Notes: generated by a model from the letters alone, not told the origin. A stretch of 64,000 nucleotides of DNA from Lysinibacillus contaminans (GCF_001278945.1 NZ_LGRV01000004.1:4507-68506); one strand, 5' to 3'. Counted from the first letter of the stretch, positions 15,428-25,275 are shown. Translations and numbers: made by a program.

Positions 15428-15478
15428 TATTTCCACCTCTTCTACTATTTGTAAAGGATATGCTACATTTAAGTTTCA

Positions 15479-15516
15479 CAGAAAAACGCGTATGAAAGTA
15501 AAAACTTCCTACGCGT
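15479..15516 (-). terminator. Riboswitch-controlled terminator of guaA
   Basis: The stem built on ACGCGTA/TACGCGT (15486-15516, inner AAGT/ACTT) is followed on the reverse strand by TTTTTC. It lies between the purine aptamer and guaA and is the expression platform. Confidence 0.8.
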
Positions 15517-15600
15517 CCATAAGCTCTAGGTTCGTAAAGGCGAATGCGTAGCAAAATAAGGTGATTCACAAATAACTTTCTCACCTAGCAAATACATTCA

Positions 15601-15671
15601 CCTTCATAGAGAGGCCATTTGAGGTGTCCTCGTAGAAACATTCGAACCTTATTTCCGAACTTATATGAAAG
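15601..15671 (-). promoter_or_regulatory. Purine riboswitch aptamer, guanine type
   Basis: On the reverse strand P1 is CTTTCATA/TATGAAGG. P2 is TTCG/CGAA with loop GAAATAAGG. J2/3 is GTTTCTAC. P3 is GAGG/CCTC with loop ACACCTCAAATGG, which matches the xpt-type L3. J3/1 is TCTATG. The C before TATG is the specificity base for guanine rather than adenine. Guanine binding should favour the downstream terminator and switch off guaA. Confidence 0.85.
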
Positions 15672-15722
15672 CAATCCTATCATGTCTAATTTTTTTAATT
15701 TTACTCTTTGTGACTATTAAAA

Positions 15723-17903
15723 TCAACCGATTGTGCGATTGATTAAATATTCCCAACTTTCTTTTAGCTTAGCGAAATCAACATCTTGCGGTTGTTTACT
15801 ATAAATGTGTTGTTCATAGACAGATGTTAACTTCTTCATTTCTTCTGTCTCAAGTGCTGCATCTACTCTTTCTGCAAACGCCCGTAAAGTTTCACCATCT
15901 TTTCGGCGGAGACCAATACGTGAAAGTTGTTTCGTCAATACATGGTAAGATGAATCAAAAGTTGACCAGTCCGCTTCCTTTTTCCGGTATGAACGAACAT
16001 GCATTTTCGGTATCCACTTTTTACGTTGTACAAATAATATGATGAGCACGATCACAACTAACAAAATAAACCCAACCCATACGTACGGGTGCTCTTTTAG
16101 CCAAGTCCAAACTGCTTTAAAGTTTAAAGATGAACCCGAAGTAGCTTTCTTCGTATCTTGTTCTGCCTTTGGCTTCTTCGGCGCTTGCTCTTGTTGTGCA
16201 GGTTCTTCTTGCAAGTCAGTATCTAGTTCTAAATCATAATCAATATTTACCGTACCAGAAAAACCAATCGTCGGTTCGAACTCCATCCAACCCGTGCCCG
16301 GCACATAAGCCTCTACCCAAGAATGAGCATTGTCATTTGTCACTCGATATTCGCGCACACCATCAGATTGTGACCCCGTATTCCCAGGTGCAAATCCTTT
16401 CACCCAGCGCGCCGGAATCCCAATTGATCGTAACATTACAATCATTGACGTAGAGAAGTGATCACAATAACCTATTTTCGTATCAAATAAAAACTGATCG
16501 ACAAAGTCTTGTCCCTCTCCAGGAATTGCGGCTGCTCTTTTATCATAGGCAAAGCCACTTCTTGCAAAATAACCTTCAATTGCTTTGATTTTTTCATAGA
16601 CGGTTTCTTTACCTTCAGTTAACTCTATTGCTAGATCTTGAACTCTCCGCGGCAATGAGTTTGGTAATTGTAAAAAGCGATCATATGAAGAATTTAGTGT
16701 TTCAAGCATTGACGGATCTGACATGCGCAGTTGCTGCATGCTATATTCCGGTTCACTGTACGTCAATGTATAACTTAATAACGCTTTATCTTCTCCCGTA
16801 TACTGTTTTGTCAGTATTTTTTCAGTCTGATTAGACTTAAAATATACGGTCTCTTCATTTGCCTCGACAGATTTCAATCCATATGTTTGGATTAAAAATG
16901 GCAACGGTATCGCTAAGTCCATATCAATTTGCTGTTCATTTTCGGGCTTGCCTACTTGCAGCGTTGTTTGGATAAATTCGTTATTTAAATAACTATCCGC
17001 ACTCACTTTTGCATTAGATTGAACCCACCCCTTTGAAGTATACAAATCCTTCGTCTCTATACGCCAGTAATGACGATCACGTGAGGAAGCCGTGAAAACA
17101 AGCGTATTATCACCATTAAATGGTCCACCTAACTGACTATCATCTTCACCATATCCAGCTGTTTTCTCACCTACCCCAGACTCCCCTTGACCTGTCACAC
17201 TTTTTATAAACGGTACTGGATCTGCCCATGTTGGTCCCGCTTTCGGTAAAAATAGCGCAATGAGACTCACCATCACTACCATCACTACCATCGGCACAAG
17301 CATCTTCCATTTAGAGAGTAAATCATGTGAAGCATCCGACTTCATCAAAAGACGTTTTACAAAAAGCACACCCGTCATCACGAGCCCAAGTACAACAACC
17401 TTTACAATAGCAACAGAGCCATCATAATCACTAAATGTATCTAGCGTTGCGATAAAAAATACAGTCAGAGCGAAGAAATAGAAAATATTCATGCGTACAG
17501 TAATCCAGTGATGAATTAAGTACACAAGCATCCAAATAAGTGCCAAAAATAGGACTGTCCTAAACGTATCCGATACTTCCCCAAAATCTCCTGAAAATAT
17601 AGCAGTAACATTCCACTTCATTTCGCTAAATATAAACGGCATTGTCTCTGAAGAAAAAACAGGATTGCCGCTATACGCAAATACGACAAACCATAAGATA
17701 TAGCCAATTTTTACAATACCCGATAAAAGCGGGCGCACTTCAAACAAACTAAGTGCTAATGATAAACCGATAAATACTAAAAACAAATGCAATAAACCTG
17801 TATTTGTAAGTTCCATCACAGGTACAAGCCACTCTCGTAAAATAAAGAAAATAATAATATACGCAATTGTTAATTCAATAAAATCCCCGAATGATTTTTT
17901 CAC
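15723..17903 (-). CDS. yebA: Membrane transglutaminase-like protein (YebA/TgpA family)
   Basis: 726 residues. N-terminal membrane helices fill residues 1-210. A transglutaminase core follows with the Cys in IGYCDHFSTSM (about 477), His in NAHSWVEAY (about 520) and Asp/Glu in WMEFEPT. A further membrane helix (about 605-625) and a C-terminal cytoplasmic helical part complete it. The catalytic triad is intact. Substrate is unknown for the family. The 5' end overlaps yeaD by 4 bases. Order yeaC-yeaD-yebA-guaA is as in Bacillus subtilis. Confidence 0.9.
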   Translation of the reverse strand: MKKSFGDFIELTIAYIIIFFILREWLVPVMELTNTGLLHLFLVFIGLSLALSLFEVRPLLSGIVKIGYILWFVVFAYSGNPVFSSETMPFIFSEMKWNVTAIFSGDFGEVSDTFRTVLFLALIWMLVYLIHHWITVRMNIFYFFALTVFFIATLDTFSDYDGSVAIVKVVVLGLVMTGVLFVKRLLMKSDASHDLLSKWKMLVPMVVMVVMVSLIALFLPKAGPTWADPVPFIKSVTGQGESGVGEKTAGYGEDDSQLGGPFNGDNTLVFTASSRDRHYWRIETKDLYTSKGWVQSNAKVSADSYLNNEFIQTTLQVGKPENEQQIDMDLAIPLPFLIQTYGLKSVEANEETVYFKSNQTEKILTKQYTGEDKALLSYTLTYSEPEYSMQQLRMSDPSMLETLNSSYDRFLQLPNSLPRRVQDLAIELTEGKETVYEKIKAIEGYFARSGFAYDKRAAAIPGEGQDFVDQFLFDTKIGYCDHFSTSMIVMLRSIGIPARWVKGFAPGNTGSQSDGVREYRVTNDNAHSWVEAYVPGTGWMEFEPTIGFSGTVNIDYDLELDTDLQEEPAQQEQAPKKPKAEQDTKKATSGSSLNFKAVWTWLKEHPYVWVGFILLVVIVLIILFVQRKKWIPKMHVRSYRKKEADWSTFDSSYHVLTKQLSRIGLRRKDGETLRAFAERVDAALETEEMKKLTSVYEQHIYSKQPQDVDFAKLKESWEYLINRTIG

Positions 17904-19081
17904 GGCTTCATCACCTCCGTGAATAAGTGATAATAATCATTTGGACTCACATGCACGATTTGAATTTGCTTGTGATGTTGTACCATCTCTGACAAAATCG
18001 GCGGTTGCTCAGCAACAACAAAACAAATACAGCTTTTCACTATGCTTGCAAGAGTATGCAATAACTCTTCTGATAGTTCACTCGTTACATATAAAAGCGT
18101 CGAAATATGCTTAAAGTTTTGTTGCCCATGCAAATTGACAGTTGCATTTTCTACTGGCTTTACCGCCGCTAAATGATGCATCACCTGATCAAGCTGCTTT
18201 TCACCTTGAATTAGTGGAAACACCTTCGTTTTATCACCCGTAGAAACAAAGGACATATCACCCCTGCCGCGGACAATTGTTTGTACCATCGAGGCTACGA
18301 GCTCAATTTTCTCTTCGAACAATGGCGAAGCATCGGCATTTAACATCAGCAATAACTCCTGTGATTGGCGATCTTCAAACTCCTTTGATTGTAGTACTTG
18401 TGTTTTCGCAAATGATTTCCAATGAATCCATGAAAAGCGATCACCCGGTACATACTCACGTAAACCGACAGCCATCGAAGTGTCCTTAACAACCGAATAC
18501 GGCGACATCATCGTCCCAATATCTAATTTCGTTTGCAGAGCGACATATTTCATTTCCTTTACACACGGATAGACTAAAACCATTTGCTCTTTTTCTACTA
18601 AGATACGCTTTTGCGCCCATCCAAAAAAATCACAAAAGGCGATCTCTACACCTAAAAAACGATGCTCCCCACGTGGTAAGTTTTCTAGTGTATAACTCCA
18701 TTCGAATTTTTTCGCGAAACCGACGAATTTGACCGCACTCGTACCTTGCACCTTCGATTTGACAAGTTCCTCGCTACTAACTCGTTCTTCAACCATCATA
18801 TAAACAAACGGAAAACGTGTTTTTCGTTCTACGAGTACCGTTACTTTTGCCGATTGACCACTCTGCACACGAGAAGGGTCGATTTTACGCTCCACACGAA
18901 CAATTTCTTCTTTTACAAGTAAAAATATAAATGAATACAATAAAAAAGGACTCACTGTAAAAAAGACGAACCAACTCACAAAACTACCTTGAAACATCGC
19001 AAAGCAGAACGTAATAATCATGAGCAAGCTCACTAATAGAAAGTGCTTACTTTTTTCAAAAAGGGCTCGCCATTTCATCAT
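17900..19081 (-). CDS. yeaD: DUF58-domain membrane protein
   Basis: 393 residues. Two hydrophobic helices near the N-terminus (about 12-60) anchor it. The DUF58 signature is DRFSWIHWKSFAKTQVLQSKEFED (about 211-234; key residues are W and K of IHWK and the F/E of KEFED). Members work with a MoxR ATPase and a transglutaminase partner, exactly its neighbours here. The molecular role is undefined, perhaps chaperoning or metal loading of a surface complex. It overlaps yeaC by 4 bases and yebA by 4 bases. Confidence 0.9.
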   Translation of the reverse strand: MMKWRALFEKSKHFLLVSLLMIITFCFAMFQGSFVSWFVFFTVSPFLLYSFIFLLVKEEIVRVERKIDPSRVQSGQSAKVTVLVERKTRFPFVYMMVEERVSSEELVKSKVQGTSAVKFVGFAKKFEWSYTLENLPRGEHRFLGVEIAFCDFFGWAQKRILVEKEQMVLVYPCVKEMKYVALQTKLDIGTMMSPYSVVKDTSMAVGLREYVPGDRFSWIHWKSFAKTQVLQSKEFEDRQSQELLLMLNADASPLFEEKIELVASMVQTIVRGRGDMSFVSTGDKTKVFPLIQGEKQLDQVMHHLAAVKPVENATVNLHGQQNFKHISTLLYVTSELSEELLHTLASIVKSCICFVVAEQPPILSEMVQHHKQIQIVHVSPNDYYHLFTEVMKP

Positions 19082-20022
19082 TGTTCCGCAAACCTTTTTG
19101 TCGGTACCGGTACTTTAGCTATAATACGCTCAATAATTTCCTCCGCTGTTACGCCGTCATAGCGAGCATCTGGCTTCAGCATCAAACGATGGCTAAAGAC
19201 AAATGGCACTAAATATTGCACATCGTCTGGTGTTACGTAACTACGCCCTTTCATAAACGCATACGCCTGCGAAGCCTTCATTAACGCAATTGATGCACGC
19301 GGACTCACGCCTAAGTATACATAGCTATCTTGTCTAGTTTGCAAAGCGAGCTCTACCATGTAATTTTTAACGGAATCTTCAACATATACGCCTAATACAA
19401 GCTCTTGTAACTCAACTAATTGCGTTACCGATAATACCGCTTGTATTTTTTCAATAGGTGCACCGTTTTCTGCACGACGTAGTATCTCTACTTCCTGTTC
19501 CTTTGTTGGATAGCCCATTCTAATTTTCAATAGAAATCGATCAAGTTGTGCTTCTGGCAAAGGATATGTACCTTCATATTCTATCGGATTTTGCGTCGCC
19601 ATAACAAAAAATGGTTGCGCAATTTTCAACGTATTGCCGTCGATTGTAACAGACGCTTCCTCCATTCCCTCAAGTAAAGCTGACTGCGTTTTAGGTGATG
19701 TCCGATTAATTTCATCCGCCAGTACGATATCGCCCATAATGGGACCTGGACGAAACTCAAATTCCATCGTTTTTGGATTATAAATCGACACCCCCACTAC
19801 ATCTGAAGGTAATAAATCCGGCGTAAACTGGATGCGTTTAAATTGTGCATCAAAAGATTTCGCAAGCGCACGTACCATCATTGTCTTGCCTACTCCCGGC
19901 ACATCTTCAAGTAACACATGGCCCTTTGAAAGTAATGCCACTACACATAGCTCAGCTATCCCTCTTTTTCCAATCATTACTTTTTCTATATTTTCTAGTA
20001 CCGCTTGTATTTGTGTATTCAT
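19078..20022 (-). CDS. yeaC: MoxR-family AAA+ ATPase
   Basis: 314 residues. Walker A is DVPGVGKTMM (about 39-48), Walker B is VLADEINRTSPKTQSALLEGMEE (about 100-122, key D-E), sensor 1 is FVMATQNP and the arginine-finger region is LPEAQLDRFLL. The C-terminal lid has VSPRAS. MoxR proteins act as chaperone-like ATPases together with DUF58/von Willebrand-type partners, encoded just downstream. First gene of the operon. Confidence 0.92.
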   Translation of the reverse strand: MNTQIQAVLENIEKVMIGKRGIAELCVVALLSKGHVLLEDVPGVGKTMMVRALAKSFDAQFKRIQFTPDLLPSDVVGVSIYNPKTMEFEFRPGPIMGDIVLADEINRTSPKTQSALLEGMEEASVTIDGNTLKIAQPFFVMATQNPIEYEGTYPLPEAQLDRFLLKIRMGYPTKEQEVEILRRAENGAPIEKIQAVLSVTQLVELQELVLGVYVEDSVKNYMVELALQTRQDSYVYLGVSPRASIALMKASQAYAFMKGRSYVTPDDVQYLVPFVFSHRLMLKPDARYDGVTAEEIIERIIAKVPVPTKRFAEQ

Positions 20023-20398
20023 AAATCAAAAAACCTCCCTATTCCATCATTACAATTATTAGAATTGCTAGATAACTCATATTAAGCATAACGAAAACTG
20101 CTAGTTAACACAATCAAAGATGGCTTGTCTGAAATATTTTTATAAACAAACCCGTCATAGTATATAGAACGTTATTGCTTACTATAATGTTACAAACTTA
20201 TTTTTTCAGATCCATCTCCAAATCATGGTGTTGATTTTCGTTCCGGTTGGTCGCTTTCCGAGGGCGTCCGATGAGCCGCTTCACTCGGCAAGCCTCCACT
20301 TCAATCAACGAGCATTCTAAAATCAATACGTACTTTATTAAAATGACATCCCCGACTTTTAGTGATGAACCATTTTTCTATTACACTTCGAACTCAAA
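20023..20398. other. Intergenic region with a decayed GC-rich repeat
   Basis: Contains the yeaC promoter side. The segment 20225-20315 (GGTTGGTCGCTTTCCGAGGG, then GCGTCCGATGAGCCGCTTCA) is much richer in GC than its surroundings and resembles the intergenic repeats scattered in Bacillaceae genomes. The 73-codon + frame over it has no ribosome-binding site. Confidence 0.45.
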
Positions 20399-20399
20399 T

Positions 20400-20442
20400 G
20401 AAAAGCCCTCTCCATCGCTAAAATCGATGAAGAGGGCTTTTC
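20400..20442. terminator. Bidirectional terminator
   Basis: AAAAGCCCTCT (20401-20411) pairs with AGAGGGCTTTT (20431-20441), with inner ATCG/CGAT. It ends the 20450-20770 gene. Confidence 0.85.
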
Positions 20443-20449
20443 CGATATC

Positions 20450-20770
20450 TTATATAGAAGAACGGTAACTGTTCAGACGTTTCTGTTGTTTGCTAATACG
20501 ACTAAGCTTTGTCGATGTTTCAATCATATCACGTCGCATTTCCAAGTCATTACTACTATCAAAATAAGCTTCTGCTCTGTTACCAGATACGCGTTGCTGT
20601 GTTTTCTGTTTCAAACTAGCAGCTTTCACATTTTTGTTGTGTAGCATATTTTTCTTGAATTGCTGGTTTGGATTTTGCCCAAAATTATGGCTAATATCAC
20701 CCGCATGTAGATATTGTTGCTCATTCCTAAAAATACTACTTGGCGTTGCACTCACTCTAGAAGTCCTCAT
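20450..20770 (-). CDS. Hypothetical protein
   Basis: 106 residues, strongly hydrophilic and rich in Ser, Gln, Asn, Arg and Lys, without membrane segments or cysteines. No family is recognised. A ribosome-binding site (GGGAGGG) lies before the ATG, and a strong terminator follows. Low-complexity basic proteins like this in endospore formers are sometimes spore or coat components, but nothing here proves that. Confidence 0.6.
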   Translation of the reverse strand: MRTSRVSATPSSIFRNEQQYLHAGDISHNFGQNPNQQFKKNMLHNKNVKAASLKQKTQQRVSGNRAEAYFDSSNDLEMRRDMIETSTKLSRISKQQKRLNSYRSSI

Positions 20771-20894
20771 TTCAGTTACCCTCCCTTACTTTTTATATCC
20801 CTTATAGGTATATATATCGACATTATATGCTTAGGATTAAGTAAACAGAACCAATTACATAGAAAGATTATATAAATAATTTATTTTTTTACGT

Positions 20895-20928
20895 AAAAAA
20901 AACCAATAAGCTACTAGAACTTATTGGC
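20895..20928 (-). terminator. Terminator of pncB-nadE
   Basis: CCAATAAG/CTTATTGG (20903-20910, 20920-20927), followed on the reverse strand by a run of eight T. Confidence 0.9.
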
Positions 20929-20943
20929 TTTCATGTATCAAAT

Positions 20944-21771
20944 TCATTTCCAAAAATCATCAAAAATCGTAATCGGCATATGACGTTTATGTTGCGAACG
21001 TAAATAATAATTTTCCAATGTTTTTCGCGCTTGCTCAGGAATTTCCTTACCCTCTAAATAATCGTCAATATGGTCATACGTCACACCTAGTGCTACCTCG
21101 TCTGGTAATGACGGGCGTTCTTCCTCTAAATCCGCCGTAGGTACTTTTAAATACAAATGTGGTGGACAATTCAGCTCTGCTAGCAATTGCTTCCCTTGAC
21201 GTTTATTCAGTCGATAAATTGGCATTAAATCCGCTCCGCCATCTCCAAATTTCGTATAGAAACCTGTTATAGCTTCTGCTGCGTGATCTGTACCAAGCAC
21301 AACGCCACTATTCATGGCAGCAATCGAAAACTGTACCTTCATACGCTCACGTGCTTTTTCATTACCTTTAGCAAAATCACTAAGCTCAATGCCAGCCATT
21401 GAAAGTGCATGAACACTCGCATCGACTGCCTCTTTAATATTAACTGTATATATTTTTGTCGGCTTAATATAGTCAAGTGCATCTTGACAGTCCTGTTCAT
21501 CTGCTTGCACACCATACGGCAACCGAACAGCCCAAAACGAATACTTCGCCTCGTTGGCTTCAGCATTTAGTTCATCAACTGCAAGCTGTGCTAACTTACC
21601 TGTCAACGTAGAATCTTGACCACCGGATATACCGAGGACGAAACCCTTCACAAAGCTATATTTGCGTGCATATTCTTTTAAAAAATCTATAGATTTACGA
21701 ATTTCAACTTGGACATCAATCTTAGGTAATACATGTAATTCTTCGATTATTCGTTGTTGTAATGCTGACAT
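20944..21771 (-). CDS. nadE: NH3-dependent NAD synthetase
   Basis: Converts deamido-NAD to NAD with ammonia and ATP. 275 residues from the ATG at 21771. AAGGAG is 11 bases upstream, and the GTG at 21783 touches the ribosome-binding site. The PP-loop is [11 protein letters not shown] (about 46-56), with [13 protein letters not shown] and GDGGADLMP in the substrate site. The size fits the ammonia-dependent type without a glutaminase domain. It starts 15 bases after pncB, so the pair is a nicotinate-salvage operon. Confidence 0.95.
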   Translation of the reverse strand: MSALQQRIIEELHVLPKIDVQVEIRKSIDFLKEYARKYSFVKGFVLGISGGQDSTLTGKLAQLAVDELNAEANEAKYSFWAVRLPYGVQADEQDCQDALDYIKPTKIYTVNIKEAVDASVHALSMAGIELSDFAKGNEKARERMKVQFSIAAMNSGVVLGTDHAAEAITGFYTKFGDGGADLMPIYRLNKRQGKQLLAELNCPPHLYLKVPTADLEEERPSLPDEVALGVTYDHIDDYLEGKEIPEQARKTLENYYLRSQHKRHMPITIFDDFWK

Positions 21772-21786
21772 GTCACTTGCCACTCC

Positions 21787-23256
21787 TTACTCTTTTGCAA
21801 ATTTATTGACCATTTCGCTCACTTCTTCGATATTACGCATTTTATTATTCCAGCATTTTTGGCTTAAATCGACTGGATACTCTTCCGGATTCATCGCACG
21901 TTTATATTCATCCCACAAAAGTTCTAAATTATTCGTTGCATAGGTACGCATTTCTTCTAAAGTTGGATTTTGATAACGTACTTCACCGTTCTTAATGACG
22001 TGCTCATGTAAATTTTTCGCTTCAAAGTTTGTCACGAATTTTGACACAAATGTATGCACAGGATGGAACATTTTAATACGTTCTTCCGACTGCGGATCTT
22101 CATCATGCATCGTAATATAATCTCCCTCAGCTTTACCATTTTCGAGGTCGATAATTCGATATAGATTTTTAAGTCCTGGTGTAGATACCTTTTCAGCATT
22201 TGCCGAAATTTTAATTGTATCCTTTAGTTCCCCTTTATCATTTTCAATTGCCACCATTTTATAAACAGCACCTAAAGCTGGCTGATCGTAGGCTGTAATA
22301 AGCTTTGTACCGATGCCCCAAACATCCACACGTGCACCTTGCGCTTTTAAGTTTAAGATTGTGTACTCATCTAAATCATTAGATACCACGATTTTCGCCT
22401 CTGGGTAACCCGCTTCATCTAACATACGACGTGCTTCTTTTGAAAGAAAGGCAATATCACCACTATCTAAACGAATACCAATAAAATTAATCTTATCACC
22501 AAGTTCGTTTGCCACTTTAATGGCTGTCGGGACGCCAGACTTCAATGTATTGTACGTATCTACTAAGAACACACAATCACGGTGACGTTTAGCATATGCA
22601 TGGAATGCATCATAATCGTTTTTATACGCCTGCACGAGGGCATGGGCATGTGTACCTGATACTGGAATATTAAATAACTTTCCAGCTCGCACATTACTTG
22701 TTGATGCAAATCCACCAATAAAGGCTGCACGTGTACCCCAAATTGCCGCATCCATTTCCTGCGCACGACGTGTACCAAATTCCATTGCTACTTCATTTTT
22801 TATAACTTGTTTAATACGGCTCGCTTTTGTAGCAATAAGCGTTTGATAGTTCACAATATTGAGTAATGCCGTTTCAATCAGTTGCGCTTCTACTAAAGGC
22901 GCTTCAATACGTACGATTGGTTCATTTGCAAAAACAAGTTCCCCTTCTACCATTGAATACATGTCCCCCGTAAAACGGATACCTTTTAAATAATCAATGA
23001 AGTCCTCTTCATACCCAATTTCTTCTCGTAAGTACGCTATATCCGAATCGCTAAAGCGGAAGTTACGCAAATACTCTAGCATACGCTCCAATCCCGCAAA
23101 TATGGCATAACCATTGCCAAATGGTAATTTCCTGAAATACAATTCAAAAATCGCTTTTCTATTATGTATGCCATCTGCCCAATAGGACTCTGCCATATTT
23201 ATTTGATATAAATCCGTGTGTAGCGCTAAGCTATCGTCTGCATAATTTGATCTCAT
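21787..23256 (-). CDS. pncB: Nicotinate phosphoribosyltransferase
   Basis: Makes nicotinate mononucleotide from nicotinate, PRPP and ATP, the first salvage step to NAD. 489 residues. HTDLYQINMAESYW opens the protein, FGTRRAQEMDAAIWGTRAAFIGG surrounds the phosphorylatable His/Arg region, VSGTHAHALV has the conserved His, and IRLDSGDIAFLSKEAR binds the phosphoribosyl group. The ribosome-binding site is AAGAAGG. It is followed directly by nadE. Confidence 0.95.
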   Translation of the reverse strand: MRSNYADDSLALHTDLYQINMAESYWADGIHNRKAIFELYFRKLPFGNGYAIFAGLERMLEYLRNFRFSDSDIAYLREEIGYEEDFIDYLKGIRFTGDMYSMVEGELVFANEPIVRIEAPLVEAQLIETALLNIVNYQTLIATKASRIKQVIKNEVAMEFGTRRAQEMDAAIWGTRAAFIGGFASTSNVRAGKLFNIPVSGTHAHALVQAYKNDYDAFHAYAKRHRDCVFLVDTYNTLKSGVPTAIKVANELGDKINFIGIRLDSGDIAFLSKEARRMLDEAGYPEAKIVVSNDLDEYTILNLKAQGARVDVWGIGTKLITAYDQPALGAVYKMVAIENDKGELKDTIKISANAEKVSTPGLKNLYRIIDLENGKAEGDYITMHDEDPQSEERIKMFHPVHTFVSKFVTNFEAKNLHEHVIKNGEVRYQNPTLEEMRTYATNNLELLWDEYKRAMNPEEYPVDLSQKCWNNKMRNIEEVSEMVNKFAKE

Positions 23257-23342
23257 GAGAAATTCCTTCTTCCGCTTTCATAATTAGTCCTAGTATACAC
23301 TAAATAGACACATTTTCACCTCTTACATTACTTAAAGTTAGA

Positions 23343-23359
23343 TGTTAGATTTCCTCACA
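23343..23359. promoter_or_regulatory. TnrA/GlnR box, distal
   Basis: TGTTAGATTTCCTCACA fits the palindrome TGTNA-N7-TNACA exactly. It is 227 bases before glnK. Confidence 0.75.
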
Positions 23360-23473
23360 TAATTATTCAGAAAATTTAGAATCGTTCACATTTAAGACAC
23401 AAATTTTAGTACCGCTTTCATTCCTTTTATAAAAGCATTTCTACAAAACTATTACGAGAAGCGAAAAAATAGA

Positions 23474-23490
23474 TGTTACATCTTCTAACA
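23474..23490 (+). promoter_or_regulatory. TnrA/GlnR box, proximal to glnK-amtB
   Basis: TGTTACATCTTCTAACA fits TGTNA-N7-TNACA exactly and lies 80 bases before the glnK start, the usual place for TnrA activation of nitrogen-limitation genes. Confidence 0.85.
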
Positions 23491-23569
23491 TAGATGCCAA
23501 GAAAACAATTGCACGCTCCGTCATGTAGCTTTAACATGGAAATTAAATTAACGCAAGGAGCTGGTGCTG

Positions 23570-23911
23570 ATGAAAAAAATAGAAGCAATCATTCGTCAAG
23601 AGGTTTTCGGTCTTGTTCGCGACGGGCTTGCAAAGGAAGGTATTTCAGGTTTAAGTATTTCTGAAATCGCTGGTTGTGGCCGTCAATTAGGGCGTACAGG
23701 GTTATTTCGTGGGAATGCGTATGAAATCGAGTTTTTACCAAAATTGAAATTAGAAATGGTCGTAGATGACGAAAAAGTAGAGGCTATTGTAGAAGTTTTG
23801 TTACGTGATGCTGCAACTGGTAATGTCGGGGACGGTAAAATCTTTATTTATCCAGTAGAACAGGCAATTCGTATCCGTACTAAAGAAGTCGGATCGGTTG
23901 CAGTAGAATAA
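23570..23911 (+). CDS. glnK: P-II nitrogen regulatory protein
   Basis: 113 residues from the ATG at 23570, with AAGGAG 9 bases upstream. The GTG at 23564 is too close. It senses 2-oxoglutarate/ATP/ADP and gates the ammonium channel encoded next. The T-loop LFRGNAYEIEFLPK keeps the Tyr equivalent of Tyr51 of GlnB. The P-II C-terminal signature GDGKIFIYPVEQAIRIRTKE is present. The gap to amtB is 14 bases. Confidence 0.95.
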   Translation: MKKIEAIIRQEVFGLVRDGLAKEGISGLSISEIAGCGRQLGRTGLFRGNAYEIEFLPKLKLEMVVDDEKVEAIVEVLLRDAATGNVGDGKIFIYPVEQAIRIRTKEVGSVAVE

Positions 23912-23925
23912 AGGGGGAGATCAGT

Positions 23926-25221
23926 ATGGAAGAAGTAATGTTATCCGTTAATTTAGTATGGGTTATGCTCGGTACAATTTTAGTATTCTTTATGCACGCA
24001 GGGTTTGCAATGGTAGAGGCAGGCTTTACCCGTTCAAAAAATGCAGTAAACATTATTATGAAAAACTTTATTACAATTTCACTTGGTGGTATCGTTTATT
24101 TCTTATGTGGATACGCAATTATGTTTGGTGATACTGCAGGTGGCTTTATTGGAACAAGTGGTTTTGCACTAAATGGCGTAGATGATATTGGATTCTTCAT
24201 CTTCCAAGCGATGTTTGCAGCAACAGGCGCTACGATTTTATCAGGTGCAGTGGCTGAACGTACGAATATCATGGCCTATACAGGTGTTGTCGTTTTAATG
24301 ACATTATTGGTTTATCCGGTTGTCGGTCACTGGATTTGGAGTGGTAGTGGCTGGTTAACTGATCTTGGTTTTGTAGATTTCGCAGGCTCAACGGTTGTTC
24401 ATTTAACAGGTGCGGTAGCAGCATTTGTAGCCGCTGCTATGATTGGTCCTCGTCTTGGAAAATACGGGGATGGCAAAGTGAATGTTATCAAAGGTCACAG
24501 TATTCCTCTAGGTGCATTAGGCGTTTTCATTCTTTGGTTAGGTTGGTTTGGCTTCAATGGTGCTTCAACATTAGCGGCAGATCCTGCAACGGTCCCTGGC
24601 GTTATTGCGAATACATTCTTCGCTGCTGCAGCTGGTGTTGTAGCGACTGTTTTCTACACAAAATTCCGTTACGGTCATATTGATGGCTCGTTAACGCTAA
24701 ATGGTGCATTAGCGGGTTTAGTGGGCATTACAGCCGGTGCTGCAAACGTAAGTATTATCGGCGCTCTTTGCATCGGTCTTATTGCAGCTCCATTGCTAGT
24801 TGAAGGTGTACGTTTCATCGAATGGAAGTTAAAAGTCGATGATCCTGTAGGGGCAATCGCAGTACACGGTATTTGTGGCATTTGGGGTACACTTGCAGTT
24901 GGGCTATTCGACATCGGTGGTCAAGGCTTATTCTACGGCGGTGGCATTACTTTACTAGGGGTTCAAGCAATCGGGATATTAGCGACTATCGCTTGGGTTA
25001 GTGTGACTGTCACAGGCGGCCTTTTCCTTATTAAATTACTTGTACCACTTCGCGTATCAAAAGAAGAAGAAATTGCTGGTCTTGACGTAATCGAGCACGG
25101 TACGCCAGCTTATGAATATCAAGAAATTTTCAAAAGCTCCGCATTACGTAATGAATCATTTGCAGAACGTCTAACACATATCGGCAAACCTCAAAGTGTG
25201 CCAGAAGAACATGTTTCATAA
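23926..25221 (+). CDS. amtB: Ammonium transporter
   Basis: 431 residues, about eleven membrane helices. Conserved Amt segments: FFMHAGFAMVEAGFTRSKN, DFAGSTVVHLTGAVAAFVAA (with the first pore His), and DPVGAIAVHGICGIWGT (with the second pore His). It takes up ammonium at low concentration. The last residues form a short cytoplasmic tail for GlnK contact. Cotranscribed with glnK. Confidence 0.96.
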   Translation: MEEVMLSVNLVWVMLGTILVFFMHAGFAMVEAGFTRSKNAVNIIMKNFITISLGGIVYFLCGYAIMFGDTAGGFIGTSGFALNGVDDIGFFIFQAMFAATGATILSGAVAERTNIMAYTGVVVLMTLLVYPVVGHWIWSGSGWLTDLGFVDFAGSTVVHLTGAVAAFVAAAMIGPRLGKYGDGKVNVIKGHSIPLGALGVFILWLGWFGFNGASTLAADPATVPGVIANTFFAAAAGVVATVFYTKFRYGHIDGSLTLNGALAGLVGITAGAANVSIIGALCIGLIAAPLLVEGVRFIEWKLKVDDPVGAIAVHGICGIWGTLAVGLFDIGGQGLFYGGGITLLGVQAIGILATIAWVSVTVTGGLFLIKLLVPLRVSKEEEIAGLDVIEHGTPAYEYQEIFKSSALRNESFAERLTHIGKPQSVPEEHVS

Positions 25222-25232
25222 AAATTATTGAA

Positions 25233-25275
25233 ATAGGAATGGTCTCAGTAGTGTTTTGAGACCATTCCTTTTATT
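25233..25275. terminator. Bidirectional terminator between amtB and ogt
   Basis: GGAATGGTCTCA and TGAGACCATTCC form a 12-bp stem, followed by TTTTATTTTT. Confidence 0.9.

Noticed and set aside
20247-20468. 73-codon + strand frame in the GC-rich repeat
   Set aside because: It covers the repeat and the terminator hairpin, which is incompatible with a real gene.
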